Below the pieces are notes generated by a model. That model worked only from the letters and a program-made list of their open reading frames with translations. It was not told the origin of the DNA and did not search any database. From NCBI RefSeq assembly GCF_943734655.1, contig NC_071355.1:208741603-208805602 (forward strand): 64,000 nt of DNA, written 5' to 3'. This document shows, piece by piece, positions 44,622 through 56,600 of the stretch (position 1 is the first letter of the stretch; every line of letters begins with the position of its first letter). The translations under genes and the position numbers were made by a program. The DNA is from Sabethes cyaneus (taxonomy: Eukaryota > Arthropoda > Insecta > Diptera > Culicidae).

Positions 44622-47600
44622 GTAATCTGCTAGAAGACATTAACTACAATTATAAATTTAATCATCTTTTAATCGTTTATTCAACAGATATTCAATCGTT
44701 GATGACTTCACGGAAGCGCTGCCGACGACAACTTACCCCACCGTTTCTTCCTCCACGTCGACACCCAGCTCGAGCAGTAGCAGTACCACGGCGAGCAATG
44801 CCAACTTCAACGGCAACACATCGACATCACCTACCGGAACTGCCACCCAAATAGTTCAACCTGGAGGTAAAAATGTCTCCCGCAAAGGTGGTATTATCTT
44901 CCCCAGTGTGAAGAACAAGCCGTCCGTGCTGAACAGCACCTTTGCCAGTGAAAATCTTCTCTTCAAAGACATTAAAGTATGTATCCCAAATTTATTTCCA
45001 TTTCGTAGTCGTAAAAAACCAAAACAAAAAAAAACAATTTCATCTTCGATGACCAAAAAGCGTGGACCGTATACCAACTGAACCTACACAGCTAACTCTC
45101 GGTAAAGCGACTGAACGTCTGCGCCACTCTCTGTCTATCTCTCTTTCTCTCCCACTACAGCAGAGAAACGTTATCGCAAACCGCAGCCGTCTTTGACCTT
45201 ACAACGAACATCAACTGAACTGGCACTTCGCACTGCACTCACGACTGTGTAATTTGAAAGTACCTACAAGCAAAAGAAAAAAAACGACAGCATGATCTTT
45301 GATCGTACCTACAACAACAGCACTCAGACTAATGAGTCGCGCAGAAGTTGCTATCAAATCACGAGTATCTTTACTACCCAGTGCTACTGGGTCAACCACA
45401 CGACAAGATAAGCTAAACTTCACCATCCATCCACCATCGCCGCCACCACCACCACCACCAATCGCCATTTGTGTAATCTCGGGTTATTACCTTCCGTGCC
45501 GTTTTAGTTTGCAGCATTATTCATTGGTTCATTTTATACACTCATCAATCCTCACGCTTTGGAAGGAAACGTTCGTCTCTTTTGATTTTTTTTTTTGAGC
45601 ATTGAAGTCGTTTGTGTATCACATTTCGTTAAAAGTGGGTTCGTCGCTTACCAAAATTGATGCTTTTTGATTGAGTTTCGCTGGAAAATAGTTCCATACT
45701 TAGGGGAATTGTGTATAATGTGACCCCCCCCCCCCTGGCCAATGTGCCCCCCCCTTCGTTTTTCCCTAAACAAGCGAAATTAAAATGCAAAACCACCCAG
45801 AAACCATAGTAAAGTACCAAGGGTAAAGTGGTCCAGAATGCACCGCTTAAGCCGAACATCATTTTGCAGAGCAACGGCGTGTTTGTTCCACGTTTTTCAA
45901 CTTCTACAAGACTTTGGGATCTTTTTTACACCTACTCATGGGGAAATTTCCTAACAAAAACCAGTATTTTTTGTTACTTTTGACGATTTTTGGCAAGAGT
46001 CAAAATCATTACGTGAGGCAGAACGCCAAAGCCCGTGGACAAAACGCACCAAGTTTGCCCAGCTAGGCGTTAAACGCAACCAAAAAATTTATCAACAGAG
46101 GTGGGCACAATTCCACTAATCCGCTAACAGCTAACTAGCTCAGCTAACATTCTGGTTAGCGGTTAGCGTTTTCGCTAATTTTTATAACCATTAGCGTTTT
46201 GGTTAGCTTCCGCTAAATTTATGTACCGCTAAATAAACCGCTAACTTTTTTTGGCAGAAGGAAATTTTTTGAGTAATATCGCACAGGTTTAGGTCGAAAG
46301 ATTCCAAATTTCAAACTTTTGTACGCGGGCTCAAATAAATCGATAAAAATTCGAGGTCTTCCACACTAACAGAAAACACCAAAAGAGATTTTCTCGGACT
46401 TCACTTGTTTTATAAATTCGTAAGTGTTGGGCCAAGTATCAATGCAATGAAGTTTTCTCAATAATCAAGGAAAATTATTACCTACAAAATAGTCACAAAA
46501 CTTCACACAAAACTTTCTATGGCAGCGGGAAACTCCAAAACAAACTTTAAAAAACTATACCGTACCTTCTGATTCCCAATCATCTTATTCTGATTTCATT
46601 GTATTTTTAATAAAAATTTGGAATTTTATTACTAGATGCGCCACTACTGGTACGCTTACCCTACTACTTTGAAAATGTATTTCTCAGGAACCAACTTTGA
46701 GTAAAGCGAATATTTTGAATGAAAATGTCACTAGGTTAACAACACGCATCGTTCTTACAAATATGAAAAATATTTACCTTTTACCGACCGGTTTCGGGCA
46801 AACAGTCGCCCATCGAAGGGGTGATGATGACTGTGAACCCAACAGAATGTAAGTATGTAACAAAATGTAAGCAATCCAGAGAAAATGTTTTTGGAAAGCT
46901 TTCACAAACATTTTAACAGCGATGGAAAACTCAAATGAAAATTCCTCTTGCCACTTGGAAATATTTCTTTACTCTTTTTAATGTGCTAATGTGGTAAGCG
47001 GTAATGTTCTTTGAACATTTTTCGTTAATACCTGCAATTTTTTTCACGGAGTTAATTCATGTACTTTCCTTAGACCTTTGGAACGATGATTTTCTTTTAT
47101 TGCCGAAATTAGTGCTGATTAAAGTTTGGCCTAATCTACAGTGCTAAAAAATTTAGCTGTTAGCGGTAAGCGTTAGCTTCCGCTAAATTTTTGGTTAATT
47201 TAGCGGTTAGCGGTTATCGAAGCTAACGTTTTGATTTAATGGATTAGCTGTTAGCGAAGCTAAAATTTCAGTTAGCGGTGCCCGCCTCTGCCATTCAATC
47301 ACGTGTTGTATAAACTCCTAAAACTAGGCTGCCGCAATGGCGGAAGCGTTCGTTATAGCGTTTGTTACAAACGCTTGTTTGCTGGGATACAATGGGTTCA
47401 TATCTCAACATAATTGGCAATAAAATTTAATCATCTACTTATCTCCAACTGATGTGTGATGAAATATTGTGAGTTAAACCATGTAGAATTAGGTTTAAGG
47501 CAAATTGTATAGGACTACAATACATAATATTGCTACATTTTTAATAAATAATCCGAAACAAAAGATGTACTGCAAATTAAAAATATTTTATAACTGTTCG

Positions 47601-50600
47601 ATCCCGCTGTGATGCATTCTACCCCTGTTTTGTATTTTGAAGTTTTTTGCAATATATGTGAAAAACATGCCTAGTTAATGCCGTTTTTGTGATGAATCAT
47701 CGAGTATGACAGTATATCAATTAGAAAGACTGTGTTTATTATGAAATTTGCATACCGACTAGTGGTAAAAGCTTAGGGATCATTCAATAATGATGTCCAT
47801 TGCTTATGGGGGGAGGGGGTTGTCAATTTTGTGACAAGTTGTGACAAAGAGGGGGAGGGGGTCTAGGCAAATGTGACATCCGATGAAAAATTGCATTTTC
47901 ATCAAAAGGCAGCAAAAATATGTTTCTCAGTCATTCAACACTCATCGATTTATTTCGATCTTCGAACTTATTGTTCCAGCTGACGGCGCTTAAAAGTCAG
48001 GCACAATTTGTGATTGTTAACTAGATAGACCACACCTTACATTGAAGGATATATGTAAATCAATTTCAGTTCATTTGCAATCAAAGTTTCTAGGGGGGCG
48101 GAGGTTGAGTTTTGTGACACAATCGGACAGAGGGGGGAGGGGGGTCTAAAAAAGTAGAAATTTGGTGGACGTCATATTTGAATAGTCCCCTAAGAGAAAA
48201 CCGTGATTTCTTACATGTGGAATGAGACCGCGGATAATCGCTTGATTTGATTGGAAGTGACTATGTTTGATGCTTTTACATTCTACACAATTATGAATTA
48301 GCGAAAAAATAAAATGCGCATTCATAATTTTACCAAATAGTTTCCGCGTTTTTAAGCAATTAATAGCATGGGCCATTCTACTCCCCCGGTGCGTTCTGGA
48401 CAGTCTTACCCATTATTTTATAAAAAAACGATATTTTGAAAACAACGGAAATAGTTTTACTTTCTACAAAATAGAGTTGGTCTGTCACTGGTAGCAATAC
48501 TCAAATTACCGCATTGGGCATATTATACCGCAGGTGGGGCATTTTACCCCACGCAGTCGAGAAACACAACATTTAGGTGCTTTTATTAAATAGTTCCTAG
48601 CATATTTATTCTACAATACTAAATGAAACAATCAATTGCAATTGGTTTTCAACTTAAATACCAACATACACAAAAAGAAATTTGATTCCGATGCCATGAA
48701 TGAGATCATGAAATCATGAAATGTGAATTCCTGTCAAATCATGACTGAACTGCCATATCAGACAGCACAAAATCATGAATAATAGTTCATGATTTTGCGT
48801 TAAAATTGTTGTTAAAAATAGGGGAAAATGAGCAAAATGGGGCACTTCCCGATGGCAAACAGGAAAGGGGTTGCCACCACGAGAAAAAATTTAAAAATCT
48901 CCGGAAAATTTTACATAAGATCACCTATATTTTATCAGCCTGCAGGTCGTATCTTAATTGTGTCTGCTTTTTCGCTCGTTTTTGCGTTTTTGCAACGTTT
49001 TGGGCAGGAGCTTCATACGAAAATCGGAAAGGGAAAGGTATTTTAGCTATATGAATCTGTCGAAATTCACTCCGAAATATCTGGTTTGGAAGACTATCCT
49101 GGCTTGAAAAGTAACATTACATTGCAACTGGGATCATCAAACAAGAAATTTTCGTGATCAAGTGTCACGTATTATTCCGTACGTTTTTGGTTGGATTTAG
49201 GGTCCTGCGGAAGAACCGCCAACACCAGATGCAGCTGGTGTCCATGTACAACAATTCTTTCAACGCGTCAAATTATCGTTCTGCGGTGTACAAAGGGGAC
49301 CAGATAACTGTGTCCCAGATAACACAAAATCGTAATAGAAAGTTCATAATAAATCGTTTTCATGTCAATTTCACATTGGAATTGTATAATAATTAGAGTA
49401 TGTCAAATCGAAGTGAACAATAAGTTGTTTTTCAGTCGTGCGTGCCTTCATATACAATTCATGACTGTGAATTATAAAGCAGTATAGACGATTGCAATAT
49501 TTGATTATATCTTAATCATATATTCAGGAGTATTTAGTTGCGTGTTATAAAAACTACGTAAAAAAGAATTACAAATAATTGTCAAAGCTTTCGCACGTAT
49601 ATCGCCTCCACTTTGGTACATATATGTTCTTATATGGCGTGAAATATAACTTTTTCGTTCAGATATGATTTCGTATATCTCAGTTGCAATCGAGATATAC
49701 AAACCAAATGGTTTACTGGGGTGTTCGGTCAACAATGCGATCTAGCTAATTCGTTAATGAATGTACACTCAAAAGAAGCCACGTCCAATGCTTTACAGAT
49801 TTAATCAGATTTATTACAAATTTAACTAAAGCAAGTAAGTTACTCGCAGAAAAAAAAATTTGATGTGTTCTTTTTTCTAAAATAATATTTAGCAAGAATT
49901 GTAAAAATTACCGAAATATTTTTTTTCGCAATTCACTGAAATTTTGTTTTTGAAAAATGATAACTCTAGAACGCATGGTAAAAATGTTATTTTATTGGTG
50001 CCAAACTGTCACGAAATCTTTTGCGAACACAGTCCACTCAAAACGAATTTCGCACGTGCTGCTCGAGTCAAAGATGCTGATATCTTTTATGGTATGATGG
50101 AATTTTCATGACACACCATGATCACTACCAAGAAGCTGATCGAACAATCGAAAAAATTGCATGAATTTTAAGCTGAATCGCAGTAAGTCGTTCCGAACCG
50201 ATTAACAGGTTTATCTGGTATGCCTCTTAATTTACAAATACTAAATTGGAGTACACATTAATCTATGCAATCTGAAACGTTTTCCCGTAAAAATATTATT
50301 TGTCCTTTTTTTTAATGTGGCTCAAACCCAGAAGGTCATTTACCATTTGTTGTGTGTCTTTTTGTTAGTTTAAGTTGACGATCCTGATGACGTCAGTATG
50401 ATATGATTAATAGTTACCACGTTTAGTATCACTTGAGTCACGGAAGATTCTACTCCACTGCAAGGTTAGCAATTACTACTAAATAATTGCATGCTTGCAG
50501 TCACGAGGTTCGTGATAAATGTGCATACAACTTAAAATTAATGATTGCGATGATTTGTATGGGAATACGCTCTCATTCGTGATTAACATCGGAAAAAACA

Positions 50601-53600
50601 CGTCATCGTTAAATCATCTTCATCATTGGGCCGCGGTTTTGCTACCTGGATAAAACCTTCAACCGAGGGCTGAAAAACTTTGAGAAAGGATACCTCATGG
50701 GGTTCGCAAGAGATGTTATCAAGATTAGGGTATGTTATATAAACTGAAGAGTATCTAAGAGCTCTAAAATAAATTCCTATCGCACCATGTGGCACTGACT
50801 GATCGGTGCCTCTTGGTAGCCCGAGGAGTAGTGCCTCTTGCGGTAGCCCGAGCCATTATTCATTCAGTCCGTCCAAATCGTTTACCGTCATCGTTTGTCA
50901 GTGGATCGCTCTGCATGCCGGTACAGCTATATGTAGTCAAGTTTCGGAGGGCGCCTCATATGCTAATAGGGAGGAATCATCACCTTCTGCCGTGTGCCCT
51001 CTTTCGAGGTGGTGCCAATTCCGAACTTTCTTTCACACTTATAATGTAGGTACGGCCACAACGTTCCCGAAATAATGGAGACACCACAGAGACGGTGTTT
51101 GTGGTTGAAATGTTAATCTATGGCTCATTTTGTGTCACACGTTGTTAACGGAAATATTTTGTTTTATGACTGGTACAAACTGTGAGTTTGAAGTCGGTGT
51201 GAGGTGCGAAAATGTGACTTGTTCGATTATTTTTGAAAGGCGCTAAACGCTTCGTCATTCTGAAGGTTGTTTTAAAGTAATGGAAGTTTTTTTAAAACAC
51301 AAAAAATGTCGGAAGAAATCATCTCTGTCAGCTATGCTGACTCAAGTCTGGAGTAGCCATGAAGTTGATTTGCATTTTTATATTGTAGTTGTCTTGCCAG
51401 CAATCTGGGTCAGTTACCGTCAATGGCTAGGGTAATTGGAGGTACCACGCAACCGGAGTCACTTTCAAAAGCAAGTATGCAACCGTGCGTGTCCACGATT
51501 TATCTAATTTATGAAGTGTTGCATAAATTGTCCTAACCAAAACACTCTTTGCCGGTACCGCTGCTGATCCGGCAAACTAGTTACCAGTCTAGCAAGCAGG
51601 GTGGATAATATTAGATGGCTTATAAAGAAAAATTCTATTGCTGGTCAAAATATGTATAACGTATTGTATGTATATTTTTTATTCCTGAATTTGGAAAATT
51701 TAAAATTTCCCAATGTAACACATGATTTTTTGAAAAACATTGAGCACCACCCTACTGGCTGTAGACTTCTGTTGTGATACCGCGTAGCAGTCAAATTAGC
51801 GGCAACAAACTGCTATGCGTGTGACCAGTCAGTCGGGCCGATAAGTTGGACCGGGTGTAAATTGTCTAGACGGCCGATGGTTGTTCTCAGAGAAGTCCCA
51901 CCCCTGCCTACTAAAACCGATTATCGCGCACCTAAAGCCCAGAAGTTCGCTTCGGGTAACTGCAACACGCGACAGACAAAGCAAGCTGACCGTGGTCAAT
52001 GACGTAACCGTTAGGTAGGCATCACGTCGTCGAACGTGTTTATGACTGACAGAATCGACCGTGCTAACTGAAAGGCCGACTGCGAGTCAGGCTGGCTGCA
52101 ATCGAGAGTTCATGTTTTCCGCAGCTTGGTCTGTACCTTTATAATTAGGTTGATTTCGGAAGGTTTTGCATCATTAAGTGTTTGTTTTTAAACGTTTTAT
52201 TTGAAAACCGCAGGCTCGTAAATTTAACCAAATCAGCGAAGCATGTCATTCCGAAAGATGTGTGTCGGATTGGACCTGAAATGATGATATTCTTCATGTC
52301 GTCTAGAAGATCTCTGCTAAAAGTGGACACGTCTCAGTTGACGAGGTTTAATATGAAATACCACATAAAGACACATGCTGCCTGTCTACTGTACTACAGA
52401 TAAATTACGTAAATTAAAATGCATAATATTGAAAAAAATTATGTAAACTGGCTTCTGACTTGCAGCACAATATAGCACACGGACGACGATATAATAAACC
52501 GTTCAATGTGCGGTTGATTTACAGCCTACTATCGCGAAAAAGTTGGTCTCTGAGATCGGCGCTCTTTGATGTTCTTGAAAGTCTGGAAGGTGAAATGTTT
52601 GTTTTACCAACAGAGAGGCCAACAGAATTTTATGGTTCATTTGTAGTGTCTGTCATGGCGCAATGGTTCCAATACCTGAACTCTCTGTCATGGCATCCAG
52701 GTGACAGCGACACACTCGGTTTGCTATGTTCTTACTATCTCATTTAGAAAATAAAATTAAAAATCAACGTACTCATAGAGTAAATAATGTTTGCATCAAT
52801 AATGTTACTAGGAATTCAAAAGATCTTTAACAGACCCTTCACTACCGTTTTCCGGTGGCTATGTTTCAAATAAATAGAGGTAAAATAAAAAAATTATTTT
52901 CGTATGGCGTTAAACGTATGTGTGAGGCTCGTGCACAACCTTTCCAACGTTTCTTACGTTTCTTACCTATAGGCTATTATGAACTACTAGCTGTAACACG
53001 CGCGCGTCGCCTCGTATCTAATTGAGAGCAAATTGGAGGTACGCTATGTAACGCTAACGCTCTGTAACTCTATGAGGTGCAACTACGTTACTTTTGCTCG
53101 TCTTAAATGCAATCTGGTATGATTGGTTTGAGTCTTTGCTTAATGTGGCCGATTATTGCCATGAAAATACATATCGCGCCCCTCGTTTTGGCTACAGACA
53201 AGGCTCTTATATAAATAGATAGATAAGCCGCTGTTAGGTTGCACCTTCTCGGAGTTTTACAAATAAAGGTTCTGCTTATCGATATTTAAGATATGTAAGA
53301 TAGATAAGATATTTAAGGTGAAATTAGTCGTCATCGATTCTACTGATTTGAAAAGGATTTTTTTGTTTGAAACAAAAATTCTGTTCATGAAAATATATTC
53401 GCTGTGTTCAGATTGCCAAGAAGAATGCAGTGAATACATTTCTATAAACAGCTTTTGGGCCTAAAAACTGCCTCCGAAATTGGTCTCTCCGACGAAAATT
53501 TAATGACTGCTAATTTCCCGTTAAGATTTGATAGATGAGAGATATTTAAGATAGTTGACGAATTTGTCTACCTTGGGTCACTGGTAACGGCGGACAATGA

Positions 53601-56600
53601 CATTATCCGTGAGATTCGGAGGTGTATTATCAGCTTACTAGGAGCTTCATAACCAATTGCGGTCGAACAGACTACGTACCACGCACAGACTCCCTATAAA
53701 AATATCCTGTACAAGACGCTTATTAGACCGGTTGTTCTCAAACCGCTCCGTTCTGGCATAAAACGTGCATATCCAAGTAACAATTCTAAAGCCACTTGGT
53801 TTTACTTGAATTTATAAAGATTTTGTTGCGGTATTAATCGTTACCTCTGGTTTTATTGTGGTATTGCGCAATACCAAGAGGATGCGAGTCCAAACACACT
53901 TATAGCTAGCTAAAAAACCACAATAAAACTGTTAATAAAGCAAATTTATTGTGGTTGCTCATATTACCACGTTAAAAATTGTTGGCTGCATCACGTCTCT
54001 TATAAACTTACCATAAGTGTGGCGTAGCAATACAAAATGGCGCACCAATGAAAATTGATCTTATCGCGGTTACTTGTCAAACCGCAATAAATCTGTTAGT
54101 TTTATAGAGCTATTGAAACGGTAACACACTAACCAAACAGTTTTTTTGCTGCTATTATGAAGAATACCAAAGTTCAACACCAAAATCATTTTTTTATGCG
54201 AAGCCATATTGCCATATTCTAGTATTTTGTTTTAGCTCGCAAACAACAATTCATCAAAGCAAAGTGTTTTGCAGAAAAAAAGTTATTATCAATCGGTTTT
54301 CCTGCCAGAGGAAGCAACTAAAATGATTTTTGCTAGAAATTGTGATTGACTAACTGAATATTTTCAATTTGATGAGACAACCAGTTTTCAAAAATACGCC
54401 CGCTGATTTTATCGACCTATCATATCAATATGCACCATTAAATGAAATGCGCACATGCTGCAAACCAATGAAATTGTTTAAAATTTAATAAATACCGTCA
54501 AACGGGGTAACTTGCAACAGTTCTCAACTATGGGTGCAAGTGAAAACTTATCTGTAGTACATTAGAAGACATTTAATTAATACAAAGTTATTAGGTCTAG
54601 CCTAGACCAATTTCACATATTGAGAAAAAATTTGCGATCAATATTGGCTGTTGTAGAGTTTTTTTAACTAATTTGTTACTGGTAACCCCTTAAACGGGGT
54701 AACTTGCAACAAGCGGGAGAGTTAAAAATCATCGATATCTTGGTTACGTAATATATGAATGTTCATTACGTTACGAGTGATCGTAATTAGACACTGTCGT
54801 ATTGTTGGTCGATTCTCTCAGTGAGGTTACTTTATTTTTGGCCTCTTGTATGGCCATTTTTAGTATATCCAGAGAAAAACTGGCATATTTCCGACTTACC
54901 GAAAGTATCTGACACTCTTCAGGTGTGCTTTAGTATTGTTTGATGCAAAATTAAATGCTAACTTACTTCTTGAAGCTAACGGAACACAGCTTTTTATATC
55001 TACCAGCTGTTGCAAGTTACCCCGTTTAAATGCTTGTTTTACGAATAATGTGGTAATAAATAAGATGAACAAAACTAGTCATCATAAATCGATTATTTTG
55101 TTTCCTTATTGTTCATTTTACTATAAAAAATGTATGTTAGGCCTCTTTTATTTGAAGTGCCTGTGTGCGACACAAACGTTTTACTGATGAAAAATTGACG
55201 ATAAATTTGACACCATCTTGTGGATTTTTTTGAAAATCACCAAAACAGCAGAAAATCAACATAACAGTATCTATGGATTCTTTGAACTCTTAACAACAAG
55301 ATTCAGTGACTGATATAGATTAAAAATTGAAGTAAGAGATCAAAAAGTACAGTAAATTGGAACGATATAGTGCTGTTGCATGTTACCCCGCTGTTGCAAG
55401 TCACCCCGTTTGATGGTATTCTATGGGATATTTTATTCTGGTCGCTATAAACCAAATCGTTCAGAATGATCTGTCAGTAAAACCTTAACTTTTCTGCTCA
55501 CGGATATATTTTCAAGTTGACAAATCTAGTGAACTTATTTAGCTTTTGCCAGAAAAGCGAAAAGCGAAAAGCTTTTTTAAATTATGGCAATGACTGTCAA
55601 GCAGCGAAAGCTTAACCGGTTTTATTGCTGCTTTCAGCAGAGCGTGATACGACTACTTGAGCTTATAACCTGATTCTTATAGCGGTTATGAAAACATTCT
55701 GAGGTCAGAAGTCAGAACTTGGTCAGAAAGCAGTTTTATAGCGGTCATCAGAATGTTCTGGTGGAGCTCATAGTTTTATTAGCGGTTTTATGAAATTGGT
55801 CATGAAAACAACTATACGAACGTAATAAAACTTGGAATTGTTACTTGGGGTGGTAGTAGGGTAAGGACTCTCATACAAATAAAATAGATATTTTTGCGTA
55901 ACTCAAAAAATAATCGAACTCGAGAAATTTTAGACACTTCCATAAAACATTTATTAGTCAATAAGGCTACTACAAATATTTTATCAAGTTTTTATCCTTA
56001 CAGTGTTGGTCAACTGAACGGAAAGAGAATCTTTTTGCCACATCTCGAGTTGAAAGTCAAATTAAGGGCCTTTCGGATCTGCTATACTGTGATTCTTTTC
56101 ATTTCGATTAGATTAGTTTCTCTATATCAGACGCGCTCAGGCTGCGGATTGTTCGCTTATTTTCCTTCCATTTCGTTTCACTTGGTTGTCAGTTACTCCC
56201 TAAATATCTTGGTGACATGATCACATACGATTAAATATGCGATTTCTAGCTATTTTCATGCATTTATATCTTCAAAGTGAGAGCCTTATGTGTGGCAAGT
56301 GCCGGGGTGTGGCGAATGTGAGTTACTATGTCATTTCTTTTAAATATTATAATTGCTTTAATTCAAAAGGACTAAGTTTAACCGTATGTAAGTGAGTTAC
56401 TCTTTGCTGGACTAGTGTAAGAAAATCAACTCCCATTCGGGTGGTTCACATTTTGGACTCAGTTCCTTTTCACATGTTGGTTTGCAATTGTATTGAGCAG
56501 CATGCGTCATTCGTCATCAATCTAGTTCCCTTCATATTCAGGAAATAAATATAACTGCGGGTGTACTTCATTTATTGTCAATCTCCTCCATCCATTACTG

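Larger units (their letters stand above)
45821..48411. mobile_element. 2.59-kb TIR element inside the MITE
   Basis: The left end GGGTAAAGTGGTCCAGAATG continues CACCG; the right end CGGTGCGTTCTGGACAGTCT continues TACCC. The outer 25 bases pair with a few mismatches. No duplication at the borders is clear. Its own sequence outside the two nested insertions is about 970 bp, with no open frame of note, so it is non-autonomous. Confidence 0.75.
45703..48672. mobile_element. Second copy of the GGGGAATTGTGTATAA MITE, split by insertions
   Basis: 45703-45811 matches 6379-6478 (AAACAAGCGAAATTAAAATG, CCACCCAGAAACCATAGTA). 48414-48672 matches 7007-7250 (GATATTTTGAAAACAA, ACCGCATTGGGCATATTATA, AGGTGCTTTTATTAAATA). 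Between them lies a 2.6-kb element. TA precedes the left end (45701-45702). The right end of the MITE is missing after 48672. Confidence 0.85.

Noticed and set aside
49850..53550. Possible extra exons in the large intron (for example 52460-52747)
   Set aside because: No domain, no phase match needed, and the flanking exons already join directly in phase 0.
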